From an uncultured Spirochaetales bacterium (GTDB lineage Bacteria; Spirochaetota; Spirochaetia; Sphaerochaetales; Sphaerochaetaceae): DNA of 64,000 nt. Shown piece after piece: positions 24,373-32,904 of this stretch (position 1 is its first letter; each line of letters opens with the position of its first letter). The position numbers and the translations under genes were made by a program. The DNA is taken from contig CASDXQ010000004.1 in the NCBI GenBank assembly GCA_949285145.1, positions 25,193 to 89,192 on the forward strand. The letters are read 5' to 3'. Under the pieces are notes generated by a model. The model was not told the DNA's origin. It was given only the letters and a program-made list of their open reading frames with translations, and did not search any database.

Positions 24373-25713
24373 GCTGTGATGGATATGACGAAGGGCAGTA
24401 TCGTGCACTCTCTTGTGAGCTATACGATACCCCTTGTCCTCGGGAATTTGTTTCAACTTGCCTACAACGTGGTGGATTCCATGATAGCAGGGCATTTCAT
24501 AGGTGCCGGTGCGCTTGCCGCAACCGGCATGGCATCTCCCGTGATGAATATCCTGATACTCGGCATTTCAGGCATCTGCATAGGAGCCGGTGTCCTCATG
24601 AGCAATTTCTTCGGCTCGAAAGATATGGCAAGACTGAAAAAGGAATTGTCGACGCTGCTGGTCTCGGGCACGCTTTTTTCCATTGTTATCACAGCGCTTG
24701 CAATAGCATTCACAAATCCTCTGCTGCGGCTTCTCAACGTGCCGGCGGACTTGCATCACGACACCGCCGTATACCTCAGGATCATTTTCATCGGGGTGCC
24801 GTTCACATATTTTTACAATGCACTTTCGCAGGCGCTCAAGAGCGTGGGAGATTCAAAGACACCTCTCAAGTTCCTCATGGCATCATCGGTACTCAACTGT
24901 GCTCTTGATCTTTTTTTCGTCGGCTACATGGGATTCGGCATCACATGCTCGGCTGTCACGACGACAGTGGCGCAGGCTGCATCCGCGCTGCTCTGCTTTG
25001 CATATATCTACAGGAAGGTGCCCTTGCTGAGCCTGCGGGCTGATGAGATGAAAATCGACAGGAGTCTGCTTAAAACCACTCTGTCATACGGTACTGTCAC
25101 TGCACTGCAGCAGTCCGTGCAGCCAATAGGAAAGCTCCTGATACAGTCCTGCGTCAATACTCTGGGCACCGCAGTCATCGCCGCATACAATGCCGTCACC
25201 AGAATTGATGACTTCGCCTATACGCCACAGCAGAACATAAGCCATGCCATGACTACCTTCATTGCCCAGAACAGGGGAGCCGGAGACAGGAAGAGGGCCT
25301 ATGCGGGTTTTGCCAGAGGCATGGTGATCGAAGTCATTTATTTCGTCATACTGTGTGCGGTTGTGTATTCCCTTAAAGGCATCATAATGTCGCTTTTCAT
25401 CAATCCGGAAGAATCTCCCCTGGTTGTCGAGGAGGGTGTTACCTATCTTTCTATAATGTCCTTTTTCTATATTTTCCCTGCACTCACAAACGGAGTGCAG
25501 GGTTTCTTCCGCGGGGTGGGAAGAATGAAGATCACACTCATAAGCACATTCATACAGGCATCCCTCCGCGTGGTTTTCACTTTCATTCTTGTTCCGTATT
25601 ACGGCATACACGGTATCTGTTATGCATGTGTGATCGGCTGGATATGCATGCTGCTTTTCGAGATTCCCTGCTATTTCATGTTCCGCTCGAAGGATCTGAA
25701 AGCAGCAGCCTGA
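24370..25713 (+). CDS. MATE-family multidrug/cation exporter
   Basis: The 447-residue protein has twelve hydrophobic helices in two similar halves and the MATE N-terminus MDMTKGSIVHSLVSYTIPLVLGN, QLAYNVVDSMIAG and AATGMASPV. Members export cationic drugs or metabolites with Na+ or H+. The ATG at 24370 is preferred because the promoter geometry places it at the transcript end. Internal ATGs at residues 4 and 6 are alternatives. The flavodoxin operon follows 98 bases downstream with its own promoter. Confidence 0.88.
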   Translation: MAVMDMTKGSIVHSLVSYTIPLVLGNLFQLAYNVVDSMIAGHFIGAGALAATGMASPVMNILILGISGICIGAGVLMSNFFGSKDMARLKKELSTLLVSGTLFSIVITALAIAFTNPLLRLLNVPADLHHDTAVYLRIIFIGVPFTYFYNALSQALKSVGDSKTPLKFLMASSVLNCALDLFFVGYMGFGITCSAVTTTVAQAASALLCFAYIYRKVPLLSLRADEMKIDRSLLKTTLSYGTVTALQQSVQPIGKLLIQSCVNTLGTAVIAAYNAVTRIDDFAYTPQQNISHAMTTFIAQNRGAGDRKRAYAGFARGMVIEVIYFVILCAVVYSLKGIIMSLFINPEESPLVVEEGVTYLSIMSFFYIFPALTNGVQGFFRGVGRMKITLISTFIQASLRVVFTFILVPYYGIHGICYACVIGWICMLLFEIPCYFMFRSKDLKAAA

Positions 25714-25723
25714 AGCAATTCTG

Positions 25724-25768
25724 TTGACGGCACTGTCTGAGGATATTATATTACTGACAGAGTGTCAG
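25724..25768 (+). promoter_or_regulatory. promoter and operator of the flavodoxin operon
   Basis: TTGACG (25724-25729), a 17-base spacer and TATATT (25747-25752) form a good promoter. Immediately after it lies the perfect palindrome CTGACA-GAG-TGTCAG (25754-25768), which would cover the transcription start, as TetR- or MarR-family repressor sites do. No regulator gene is adjacent. Confidence 0.7.
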
Positions 25769-25811
25769 AATAATTCTCTGCATGATGCAAGAACAGACAG
25801 GAGAAGAGAAG

Positions 25812-26261
25812 ATGAAAAAACTTATTGCATATTTCTCGGCAAGCGGCGTGACAAAAAGTGCAGCAGAGCAGCTGGCTGCCATCACGGGAGCGGATCTTTA
25901 TGAGATCAGGCCGGAGATGCAGTACAGCAGGGAGGATCTTGACTGGAGGAATAAGCAGAGCCGCAGCTCACTTGAGATGACGGATCCTTTTTCCCGTCCG
26001 GCACTTGAGAAAAGTGTTCCTGATGTGTCTTCCTATGATATGGTTTATATCGGATTCCCCATCTGGTGGGGTGTCGCACCGCGGCCGGTAAACACATTCA
26101 TTGAAAGTGCCCGTCTTGAAGACAAGCCGGTTTATATCTTCGCCACGAGCGGTGGAAGCGGTATTGACTATGCCCTCAATGATATGAAGAAGAAATATCC
26201 TTCCCTTGACATCAGAGGCGGAAAGCTTCTTAAGGGAAAGGTTGAAAGCGACATAATCTGA
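25812..26261 (+). CDS. flavodoxin
   Basis: The 149-residue protein has the FMN phosphate loop near its start (IAYFSASGVTKSAAEQLA), the VYIGFPIWWGVAPRPVNTFIE segment and the IFATSGGSGID segment typical of short flavodoxin-like proteins. It would carry electrons in the cytoplasm. AGGAGAAGAG precedes the ATG at 25812; an earlier ATG lacks a site. An ABM-fold gene follows after 9 bases. The palindrome at its promoter suggests inducible expression, perhaps by quinones or electrophiles (inference from the partner gene). Confidence 0.88.
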   Translation: MKKLIAYFSASGVTKSAAEQLAAITGADLYEIRPEMQYSREDLDWRNKQSRSSLEMTDPFSRPALEKSVPDVSSYDMVYIGFPIWWGVAPRPVNTFIESARLEDKPVYIFATSGGSGIDYALNDMKKKYPSLDIRGGKLLKGKVESDII

Positions 26262-26270
26262 GGTGATGCG

Positions 26271-26597
26271 ATGAGTTTTTCGATAAATCTTTACTACACC
26301 GGTCATGATGGCAGTGCAAAGGCCTTTGTGAAGGAAATGTGTGAAAGCGGAACAGTGGATGAAATAAGGAAACTCCCGGGCTGTCTGAGATATGATTACT
26401 TCATCAGTCTGTCTGATGATGAGACCGTCCTTCTCATCGATACATGGGAGACCCAGAAGGCCCTTGATGACTACCATTCATCTGAGCTGATGAGGAAGGT
26501 TGCCTTCCTCAGGGAGAAGTATGATCTTCATATGAAGGCAGAACGCTATGTCAGAGATGACATGAATGACAGAGACGCGGCTTTCATAAGGAAGTAG
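26271..26597 (+). CDS. antibiotic-biosynthesis-monooxygenase (ABM) fold protein
   Basis: The 108-residue protein has the dimeric alpha-beta barrel pattern of the ABM/YgiN family: INLYYTGHDGSAKAFVKEM, then PGCLRYDYFISLSDDETVLLIDTWETQKALDDYHSSE. YgiN-like members act on quinols or small aromatics, and others have no known activity. It sits 9 bases after flavodoxin and is surely cotranscribed. The pair looks like a small redox or quinone-stress unit. AGGTGATG upstream serves as the ribosome site. Confidence 0.75.
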   Translation: MSFSINLYYTGHDGSAKAFVKEMCESGTVDEIRKLPGCLRYDYFISLSDDETVLLIDTWETQKALDDYHSSELMRKVAFLREKYDLHMKAERYVRDDMNDRDAAFIRK

Positions 26598-26787
26598 GGG
26601 AAGAACAGAAAATTTTGTAAGCAAGTCATGTAAAAGGCACATACCTTCGGAAAACAATGGATCTGTGCATTCTTGAGACTCAGGGCAGAAGCCTGGGCAA
26701 ACGGCATCCGGGGTATGAACATGATGAAATTGACAGCGTCAGGAAAGAAATCCACGGTGTTAACCGGTAATTGCAGGCTGTTCTTTG
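26598..26787. other. gap without recognisable gene
   Basis: About 190 bases lie between the ABM gene and the DUF1847 promoter. I find no conserved coding sequence, no tRNA and no strong hairpin with a T-run. Termination of the upstream operon is therefore unexplained. Confidence 0.5.
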
Positions 26788-26826
26788 TTGACAAGTGGTA
26801 ACAATGGATACATTATTTTATTTATG
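26788..26826 (+). promoter_or_regulatory. promoter of the DUF1847/GntR operon with a GntR-type half site
   Basis: TTGACA (26788-26793), a 17-base spacer and CATTAT (26811-26816) are followed by 7 bases and the ATG at 26824. There is no ribosome site. The 14-mer AATGGATACATTAT (26803-26816) overlaps the -10 box and recurs with one change at 28712-28725, before the tartrate transporter. Confidence 0.65.
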
Positions 26827-27465
26827 ACCAGCTATTATTGTGCACAATGCACGCATTATGAATGCAGCAAGGAAGTGAAGGGAGATCTTCCTCCTTCATG
26901 CCCCATGAGAGATAAGGATCTTATGGAGTCCTCATTTGCTGAATACTCAAAGGAAGAGAACAGAAAATTCTATATAACGAGCAGTGAGATCGAGGCTCTC
27001 GGCTACTGTCAGTGGACAAGGCTGAGGGAGATCATGGAATTCTCATTCAGGATGAATTATCACAGGATAGGTCTTGCATTCTGCAGGGGACTGAGGAATG
27101 AAGCCAGGACAGTGGCGAAAATCCTGAAGGAGAACGGATTTGATGTAATAAGCGTTATCTGCAAGACAGGCGGAATCGACAAGGATAAAGCTGGAATCGT
27201 CCATAAGGTGCATCCCTGTGAATATGAGCCGATGTGCAACCCGGTGGCTCAGGCAAAGGCCCTTGAGAGGGCCGGGACTGAGTTCAATATTGTGCTGGGG
27301 CTTTGCGTTGGACATGACAGCCTGTTCTTCAAATACACTCACACAATGACCACTGTGCTGGCTGTGAAAGACAGAGTTACGGGGCATAATCCTCTGGCTG
27401 CTGTCTATAACAGTGAAGGCTATTTCAAAACACGTCTGAGGATGGATGATGGAAAAACTGAGTAA
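26824..27465 (+). CDS. DUF1847 metal-binding-like protein
   Basis: The 213-residue protein has an N-terminal Cys cluster (YYCAQCTHYEC ... PPSCPMRD) that looks like a zinc or Fe-S site, then an alpha/beta domain with IGLAFCRGLRNEARTVAKIL, FDVISVICKTGG, CNPVAQA and LGLCVGHDSLFFKYT. This matches DUF1847, common in anaerobes and of unknown function. The ATG at 26824 starts TSYYCAQC at the expected position. It overlaps the first gntR by 20 bases, so the genes are one operon. Its promoter shares a motif with the tartrate operon, hinting at a role in that pathway. Confidence 0.8.
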   Translation: MTSYYCAQCTHYECSKEVKGDLPPSCPMRDKDLMESSFAEYSKEENRKFYITSSEIEALGYCQWTRLREIMEFSFRMNYHRIGLAFCRGLRNEARTVAKILKENGFDVISVICKTGGIDKDKAGIVHKVHPCEYEPMCNPVAQAKALERAGTEFNIVLGLCVGHDSLFFKYTHTMTTVLAVKDRVTGHNPLAAVYNSEGYFKTRLRMDDGKTE

Positions 27466-28012
27466 TGCCACAACAAAGGAAGCGATAGCACAGCAGCTGA
27501 GGGAGCTTATTTTCTCCCGCCAGCTGGATGACGGGCAGGAGATCACGCAGAATGAGGTTGCAGACAGCCTCTGTCTGTCCCGCATGCCGGTAAGGGAGGC
27601 TTTCCTTGTCCTCACCGAAGAAGGTCTGCTTACACGTCTGGCGAACAGGCATATTGCAGTGAACGGGATGAATTATGACAGGGCACTTGTATATTTCCGT
27701 CATCTCATCATGTGCGACTGCATCGCAATGGATTATATGAAGACTCATAATGACATTACCGATGAGAGAAGCTGGCATGAAGCGCTTCTTTCATCAAGCG
27801 CTGATCCTCTTATAAAAGCGGTGTGTTCATCATCGCTGAAAGGCTATACCTCATATTTCTTTGAAAAACACAGAAGTCCCGACAGGTCAGCACTGCTGAA
27901 GAAAATCTCCCTGTTGATAGATGAAGGCAAGAAGGCTGAAGCTGCCCTTCTGCTTCAGGGGGAATATCTTCAGATGATAACTTCTGTACTGGAGGTGGAA
28001 TTTGCTCAGTAA
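27446..28012 (+). CDS. GntR-family regulator, first of two
   Basis: The 188-residue protein has an N-terminal winged helix of GntR type (AIAQQLRELIFSRQLDDGQEITQNEVADSLCLSRMPVREAF, about 12-55) and a short helical C-terminal domain shaped like the FCD (FadR) class but poor in its metal-ligand His residues. It starts inside the DUF1847 gene; the start could also be the next codon at 27449. It overlaps the second gntR by 11 bases. Two adjacent FadR-type regulators may form a heterodimer (inference). Likely targets are its own promoter and the ttd promoter. Confidence 0.82.
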   Translation: MMEKLSNATTKEAIAQQLRELIFSRQLDDGQEITQNEVADSLCLSRMPVREAFLVLTEEGLLTRLANRHIAVNGMNYDRALVYFRHLIMCDCIAMDYMKTHNDITDERSWHEALLSSSADPLIKAVCSSSLKGYTSYFFEKHRSPDRSALLKKISLLIDEGKKAEAALLLQGEYLQMITSVLEVEFAQ

Positions 28013-28658
28013 TCTCAGACCGATTGAAATGCTTCCGGCAAGGGAGCGCGTGGCCTCTGCATTGAGAAAGGCAATAATGAGCCAGGAGTTCAGGAAGGGA
28101 GATGAGCTCAGCATTGACAAGGTTGCTTCCATGCTCGGAATCTCCGCAACACCGGTAAGGGAAGCTTACCAGATGCTTTCCCAGGAAGGTCTCATAAAAC
28201 TGCGTCCCAACAAGGGTGCGATAGTAATCGGAATGAATGAGAAATGGGTAAGGGACCATTTCGGCGTGCGTGCCGTTCTGGAGGCGGAAGCTGCCAGGCT
28301 GTGTGCGCTGAACGCAGATGACTTTTCCTCAATCGAGCTCATTGTGACGAAATCGGGTAACCTTATAGAGAACGGAGATTATTCTTCATATGCCGACCTC
28401 AATCAGGCTTTCCATCTTGCAATATGGAACCTGTGCGGCAATGACAAGCTGAGAACAATGGTGTCAAATCTCTGGAACGGTCTCTCACTCGGTGCAAGGG
28501 TCAGTGTGGAGGATTATGCCAGAATCTCCATCACGGAGCATATAGAAATTTTCCACAGAATAGAGGCAAAGGACGGGGAGGGTGCATATAAGCTGATGCA
28601 CCGGCACATTGACAGGAGCATGGAGAGCATGCTGACACATCTGTCGGAAAACAGCTGA
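28002..28658 (+). CDS. GntR-family (FadR-type) regulator, second of two
   Basis: The 218-residue protein has a GntR winged helix (ERVASALRKAIMSQEFRKGDELSIDKVASMLGISATPVREAYQML) and an FCD domain with FGVRAVLEAEAARLCA, DLNQAFHLAIW and EHIEIFHRIEAKD, whose Asp/His residues usually bind a metal and an organic acid. The start is TTG at 28002, supported by GGAGGTGG directly upstream and the overlap with the previous gene. It is next to the tartrate transporter promoter, so a C4-dicarboxylate effector is likely. Confidence 0.85.
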   Translation: MLSNLRPIEMLPARERVASALRKAIMSQEFRKGDELSIDKVASMLGISATPVREAYQMLSQEGLIKLRPNKGAIVIGMNEKWVRDHFGVRAVLEAEAARLCALNADDFSSIELIVTKSGNLIENGDYSSYADLNQAFHLAIWNLCGNDKLRTMVSNLWNGLSLGARVSVEDYARISITEHIEIFHRIEAKDGEGAYKLMHRHIDRSMESMLTHLSENS

Positions 28659-28679
28659 GAAATTTTTTTGATTTTTTTC

Positions 28680-28725
28680 TTGACATCCTTGAAGATTGGT
28701 TTATGATCATAAATGGATACAATAT
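28680..28725 (+). promoter_or_regulatory. promoter and operators of the tartrate operon
   Basis: TTGACA (28680-28685), a 16-base spacer and TATGAT (28702-28707) form the promoter. The -10 box lies within a perfect 14-bp palindrome TTTATGATCATAAA (28700-28713). It is followed by AATGGATACAATAT (28712-28725), which contains GATA-CAA-TATC and recurs at 26803. Both are good candidates for the GntR pair encoded just upstream. Confidence 0.75.
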
Positions 28726-28757
28726 CAAAAATCAGATATTTAACACAGGAGGTTTAA

Positions 28758-30032
28758 ATGAGTTCTGCTGTAATTACCCTTATTTTCCTGGTTTTCGCAG
28801 TGGTGATGTTCGTATGGGAAAAGCTTCCTCTGGCACTTACCAGCATGATCGTATGTATCGGTCTTGTGCTCACAGGTGTCCTTGAACCGGCTGCCGCGTT
28901 CTCAGGCTTTGTCGATACGAACGTCATTCTGTTTGTAGCGATGTTCATTGTCGGAGGTGCTTTCTTCGAGACCGGCATGGCTGACAGAGTAGGCGGCCTG
29001 GTTACAAAATTTGCCAAAAGCGAGAGGCAGACGATTGTCGCCGTCATGCTTGTCACAGGCCTGATGAGCGGCTTCCTTTCCAACACGGGAACCGCAGCCG
29101 TACTGATCCCGGTCGTTATCGGCATCGCATCGAAATCCGGCTATTCAAGATCAAGGCTTCTGCTTCCTCTCGTTTTTGCCGCGGCAATGGGTGGAAACCT
29201 CTCTCTCATCGGAGCCCCCGGCAACATGATCGCACAGAGCGCCCTGCAGAGCATCGGCCTTGAATTCGGCTTCTTTGAATACGCATGCACAGGACTTCCG
29301 CTTCTCATCTGCGGTATCGTGTATTTCGCACTTTTCGGTTACAAGCTGCTTCCTGATGCTTCAAAATGTGTTCCCAGCGATACAATCTTTGATGAAAAGC
29401 CTCAGGACAAAGACGTACCTGCATGGAAACAGTGGGCTAGCCTCATAATTCTCGTCCTGACGGTTCTTGCCATGATCTTTGAAGATTTCATCGGCATTCC
29501 TCTTTACGTTTCCGGATGTATCGGCGCAATCCTCCTTGTCCTTACCGGCGTCATGACAGAAAAGCAGGCATACAAGAGCATAGACATGCAGACAATCTTC
29601 CTCTTCGGCGGCACACTTGCCCTTGCAGAGGCTCTTGAGACTTCCGGTGCCGGTGCCATGGTCGCGGATGCCATCATCGGACTTTGCGGTTCCAACCCGT
29701 CTCCTCTTGTTCTCACCTTCGTGATCTTCATGGTCGCCTGTGTTCTCACGAACTTCATGAGCAACACTGCGACTACGGCACTCCTTGTTCCGATCGCACT
29801 CAGCATTGCAACAGAGCTCGGTGCTGATCCGAAGGCCGTTCTCATGGCAACAGTAATCGGTGGAAGCTGCGCATACGCAACACCTATCGGCATGCCGGCC
29901 AACACAATGGTCATCGGTGCCGGCGGTTACCGCTTCATGGATTACGTCAAAGCCGGTCTTCCTCTCATTGCAATCGCGATCATTGTCAACATGATTCTTC
30001 TTCCGATCTTCTTCCCGTTCTTCCCGGGTTGA
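28758..30032 (+). CDS. DASS-family dicarboxylate transporter, probably for tartrate
   Basis: The 424-residue membrane protein has DASS/SLC13-type motifs: a SNTGTAAVLIPVV repeat region in the first half, GGNLSLIGAPGNMIAQ, then TNFMSNTATTALLVPIALS and GGSCAYATPIGMPANTMV in the second half. These correspond to the two Ser-Asn-Thr substrate/Na+ sites. It lies 22 bases before ttdA, the same partnership as E. coli TtdT (an antiporter) with TtdAB, so import of tartrate or a similar hydroxy-diacid is likely. AGGAGG precedes the ATG. Confidence 0.85.
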   Translation: MSSAVITLIFLVFAVVMFVWEKLPLALTSMIVCIGLVLTGVLEPAAAFSGFVDTNVILFVAMFIVGGAFFETGMADRVGGLVTKFAKSERQTIVAVMLVTGLMSGFLSNTGTAAVLIPVVIGIASKSGYSRSRLLLPLVFAAAMGGNLSLIGAPGNMIAQSALQSIGLEFGFFEYACTGLPLLICGIVYFALFGYKLLPDASKCVPSDTIFDEKPQDKDVPAWKQWASLIILVLTVLAMIFEDFIGIPLYVSGCIGAILLVLTGVMTEKQAYKSIDMQTIFLFGGTLALAEALETSGAGAMVADAIIGLCGSNPSPLVLTFVIFMVACVLTNFMSNTATTALLVPIALSIATELGADPKAVLMATVIGGSCAYATPIGMPANTMVIGAGGYRFMDYVKAGLPLIAIAIIVNMILLPIFFPFFPG

Positions 30033-30054
30033 TTGAATAAGTGAGGTTCAGTAT

Positions 30055-30954
30055 ATGGAAAACAAAAATGAAAGAGAGAAGATGACTCATCTCATGGCAT
30101 CATTCATCTCATATGTGTCAAAGAAGCTTCCTGACGACGTCGAGAAGAAACTTTCAGAACTCAGGAAAGTCGAAACCGGGGATCTTGCAAGCACCATTTA
30201 TGATACTATGGCGAAAAACCAGCAGCTTGCATGGGACCTGAACCGTCCATGCTGTCAGGATACCGGTGTTCTCCAGTTCTGGGTGAAGTGCGGTACGAAA
30301 TTCCCTCTCATTGACGAGCTTGAAAGTCTTCTCAAGGATGCAGTCGTCGAATCCACATTCTCAATGCCTCTGAGACACAACAGTGTCGAGACTTTCGACG
30401 AGTACAACACGGGCCGCAATGTCGGCAAGGGAACACCGACTGTTTTCTGGGACATCGTCCCTAATTCAGACAAGGTTGAGATCTACACATACATGGCAGG
30501 CGGCGGCTGCACGCTTCCCGGCAAGGCCGGTGTTCTGATGCCCGGTATGGGGTATGAGGGCGTGACCAGGTTCGTTCTTGATGTCATGACAAGCTATGGT
30601 CTCAATGCATGTCCTCCTCTGCTTGTCGGTGTAGGCGTCGCAACAAGTGTGGAGACTGCCGCGCTCCTTTCAAAGAAGGCTCTTATGAGACCGATCGGAA
30701 GTCATAACAGCAATGAAAGGGCGGCCGAGATGGAAAAGCTTCTTGAGGACGGCATCAATTCAATCGGACTCGGTCCTCAGGGAATGGGAGGCAGGATGTC
30801 TGTCATGGGTGTCAATATCGAGAATACGGCACGACACCCGTCCACAATCGGTGTTGCCGTCAACGTTGGCTGCTGGTCACACCGCCGTGGTCATATCATT
30901 TTCGACAAAGACCTCAATTATGAGATCACCACACATTCAGGAGTCACATTATGA
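30055..30954 (+). CDS. ttdA: L(+)-tartrate dehydratase alpha subunit
   Basis: The 299-residue protein follows E. coli TtdA almost segment by segment: NRPCCQDTG (Cys66/67), [52 protein letters not shown] and [21 protein letters not shown]. The conserved Cys residues hold an oxygen-sensitive 4Fe-4S cluster. With TtdB it dehydrates L-tartrate to oxaloacetate. Class I fumarases share the fold, but the separate alpha and beta genes, the wording of the motifs and the transporter favour tartrate. It overlaps ttdB by 4 bases. Confidence 0.92.
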   Translation: MENKNEREKMTHLMASFISYVSKKLPDDVEKKLSELRKVETGDLASTIYDTMAKNQQLAWDLNRPCCQDTGVLQFWVKCGTKFPLIDELESLLKDAVVESTFSMPLRHNSVETFDEYNTGRNVGKGTPTVFWDIVPNSDKVEIYTYMAGGGCTLPGKAGVLMPGMGYEGVTRFVLDVMTSYGLNACPPLLVGVGVATSVETAALLSKKALMRPIGSHNSNERAAEMEKLLEDGINSIGLGPQGMGGRMSVMGVNIENTARHPSTIGVAVNVGCWSHRRGHIIFDKDLNYEITTHSGVTL

Positions 30955-31565
30955 GCGAGAAAAAGATTCTAACCACACCAATAAAAGATGAAGATCTCAA
31001 AGATATCCACGTCGGAGATATCATATATCTCACCGGCCATATCGTAACATGCCGTGATGTCGCACACCGCCGTCTGATTGAGGAGAAGATGCCTCTTCCT
31101 GTTGACATCAGGGGCGGAGCGATCCTTCATGCCGGGCCGATCATCAAGCCGCTTGATAACGATAAGTTCCAGATGGTCTCTGTCGGTCCCACAACCAGCA
31201 TGAGAATGGAGAAATTCGAGTATGAGTTCATCAGGGAAACCGGAGTGAAGCTTGTTGTCGGCAAAGGCGGCATGGGAGAAGGAACTCAGAAAGGCTGCAA
31301 GGAATTCAAGGCTCTTCACTGTGTATTCCCGGCAGGATGTGCGGTTCTCGCTGCTACCGAAGTTGAGGAAATCGAGGATGCCCAGTGGAGGGATCTCGGC
31401 ATGCCGGAGACGCTGTGGGTATGCCGTGTGAAGGAGTTCGGGCCTCTCATTGTCTCAATCGACACGGACGGACGCAATATGTTCGAAGAAAGAAAGGTTG
31501 AATACAACAAGAGGAAGGAAGAGGCCTACGAGGAAATCTGCAAGCATGTGAAATTCATAAAGTAA
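30951..31565 (+). CDS. ttdB: L(+)-tartrate dehydratase beta subunit
   Basis: The 204-residue protein matches E. coli Ttd[21 protein letters not shown] at the start, [53 protein letters not shown] and [17 protein letters not shown]. It completes the active site of the dehydratase with TtdA. The ATG overlaps the ttdA stop. It is the last gene of the operon, followed by a clear terminator. Confidence 0.93.
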   Translation: MSEKKILTTPIKDEDLKDIHVGDIIYLTGHIVTCRDVAHRRLIEEKMPLPVDIRGGAILHAGPIIKPLDNDKFQMVSVGPTTSMRMEKFEYEFIRETGVKLVVGKGGMGEGTQKGCKEFKALHCVFPAGCAVLAATEVEEIEDAQWRDLGMPETLWVCRVKEFGPLIVSIDTDGRNMFEERKVEYNKRKEEAYEEICKHVKFIK

Positions 31566-31591
31566 TTGTCATTCTCACTTTGTGTTTGTTC

Positions 31592-31629
31592 AGGGAGGCT
31601 GCCGTGCTGACAGTCTCCCTTTCCTTTTT
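31592..31629 (+). terminator. terminator of the tartrate operon
   Basis: AGGGAGGCTG (31592-31601) pairs with CAGTCTCCCT (31611-31620), with one G-U pair, and is followed by TTCCTTTTTC. Confidence 0.88.
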
Positions 31630-32606
31630 CATAAAGTAAGTTCCTGTCCGTTGCGGACTATGTATTTCGCATCGGCGGTTATTGACTCAGGTATTGAGAT
31701 GCCGAGTCTGTCAGCTTCATCAAGGTTGATGTACAGTTCAAGATTCTCAAGGTAGACAACCCCGATTTCCTCAGGACTCTCGCCGTTCAGTATCCTTTCA
31801 ATGACCTGTCCCGTGAGAAGGCCTGACTGGTAGTAGTCAAAACCTCCGGCAATGAGGACCTGTGTGCCGGATGCGGATGTCACATCAGCGGAGAACAGCG
31901 GTATGGAATGGGCGGCGCATACATCGGAAAGCGATGCTATTGCTGAAATGACCGTGTTGTCTGTCGCCACGTACATCGCATCAACCCTGTCTATGATTGA
32001 CTGGACAGCCTGCCTGACTTCCGCTGAATTGGACACGGAGGCGGTTGCAAGTTCAACTCCTGCATCAGAACAGGCACTCTTCATTGCTTCCATGAGGGTA
32101 ATTCCGTTGGCTTCTGCGGATGTATATACCATGCCGACAGTTTTCGCGCCTGTGATCTCCTCAATGAGGTCAAGATGAACACTGACCGGGACCATGTCGG
32201 ATGTGCCGCATACGTTTGTCAGATCTGTGAGGCCGGCTTCTTCAGGATCGGTCACTGTCGCATATACGACCGGAATGTCGTCAAACACATTGGCAAGAGC
32301 CTGTGCTGTAGGTGTTGCGATACCCACGACAATATCTTTTCCTTCCTCCTTGAAAAGCTGTGCAATTGATGCTGCCGTGCTGATATCCCCGTTTGCATTC
32401 TGTGTTTCAAACTCGGCATTGATGCCTGCTTGAGTAATATATTCAATAATGGCATGTTCAATTGAATCCAGTGCGGGGTGTGCCATCAGCTTTGAAATTC
32501 CGATCTTCAGACTGTCATCTGCCCCCGCTGCCTCATCCGCCCCCTGTGCAGAGACTGTGAACAGGACAGTGAACATTATAAGTACGAGAGTCATGATTTT
32601 TTTCAT
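31629..32606 (-). CDS. ABC_sub_bind (TrpX/DUF534-type) periplasmic binding protein
   Basis: The 325-residue protein has a signal peptide (MKKIMTLVLIMFTVLFTVSAQG) and the two-domain periplasmic fold of the ABC substrate-binding group that includes TrpX: IGISKLMAHPALDSIEHAI, DIVVGIATPTAQALAN, PVVYATVTDPEEAGL, then MYVATDNTVISA and GGFDYYQSGLLTGQVIERIL. It would capture a small, often aromatic or amino-acid-like ligand. Its usual permease and ATPase partners are not adjacent, so it is an orphan here. GGAGGC precedes the ATG. Confidence 0.82.
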   Translation of the reverse strand: MKKIMTLVLIMFTVLFTVSAQGADEAAGADDSLKIGISKLMAHPALDSIEHAIIEYITQAGINAEFETQNANGDISTAASIAQLFKEEGKDIVVGIATPTAQALANVFDDIPVVYATVTDPEEAGLTDLTNVCGTSDMVPVSVHLDLIEEITGAKTVGMVYTSAEANGITLMEAMKSACSDAGVELATASVSNSAEVRQAVQSIIDRVDAMYVATDNTVISAIASLSDVCAAHSIPLFSADVTSASGTQVLIAGGFDYYQSGLLTGQVIERILNGESPEEIGVVYLENLELYINLDEADRLGISIPESITADAKYIVRNGQELTL

Positions 32607-32904
32607 TTTACGCCTCCAATGCTGATGATGTTACTATAAAAAGAAACATAAAAACATGTCAAGATACTTTGCATAGAAACATTGTAAAATCTTGGACTAT
32701 GAATTGTATGTTTTTATCTTATAAGTAAATATAATTAAATATATTAAGGAATAATCATTTAGAAATGAATAAATACGGTAACGTCTGTACTGTCATCTGT
32801 TTTTGCAGTGGGACAAGATCATTTCTCTTTTCCGGTGCTTTTCTTCTCTTTCCGCTTTTTTCTTGTCCCTTCAGATGCTAGAATTGCATCAAGTGAGGAG
32901 AACT
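32607..32904. promoter_or_regulatory. 298-base AT-rich divergent promoter region
   Basis: On the minus strand TTGACA (plus 32657-32662), an 18-base spacer and TATAGT (plus 32633-32638) drive the binding-protein gene. The middle (about 32690-32780) is very AT-rich with several TATA-like boxes and no gene. A GAGGAG site ends the region ahead of the aconitase X gene. I could not fix a single plus-strand promoter. Confidence 0.6.

Noticed and set aside
32803..32904. Longer start for the aconitase X large subunit
   Set aside because: The extra 34 residues are unlike the family and cross the GAGGAG site that directly serves the ATG at 32905.
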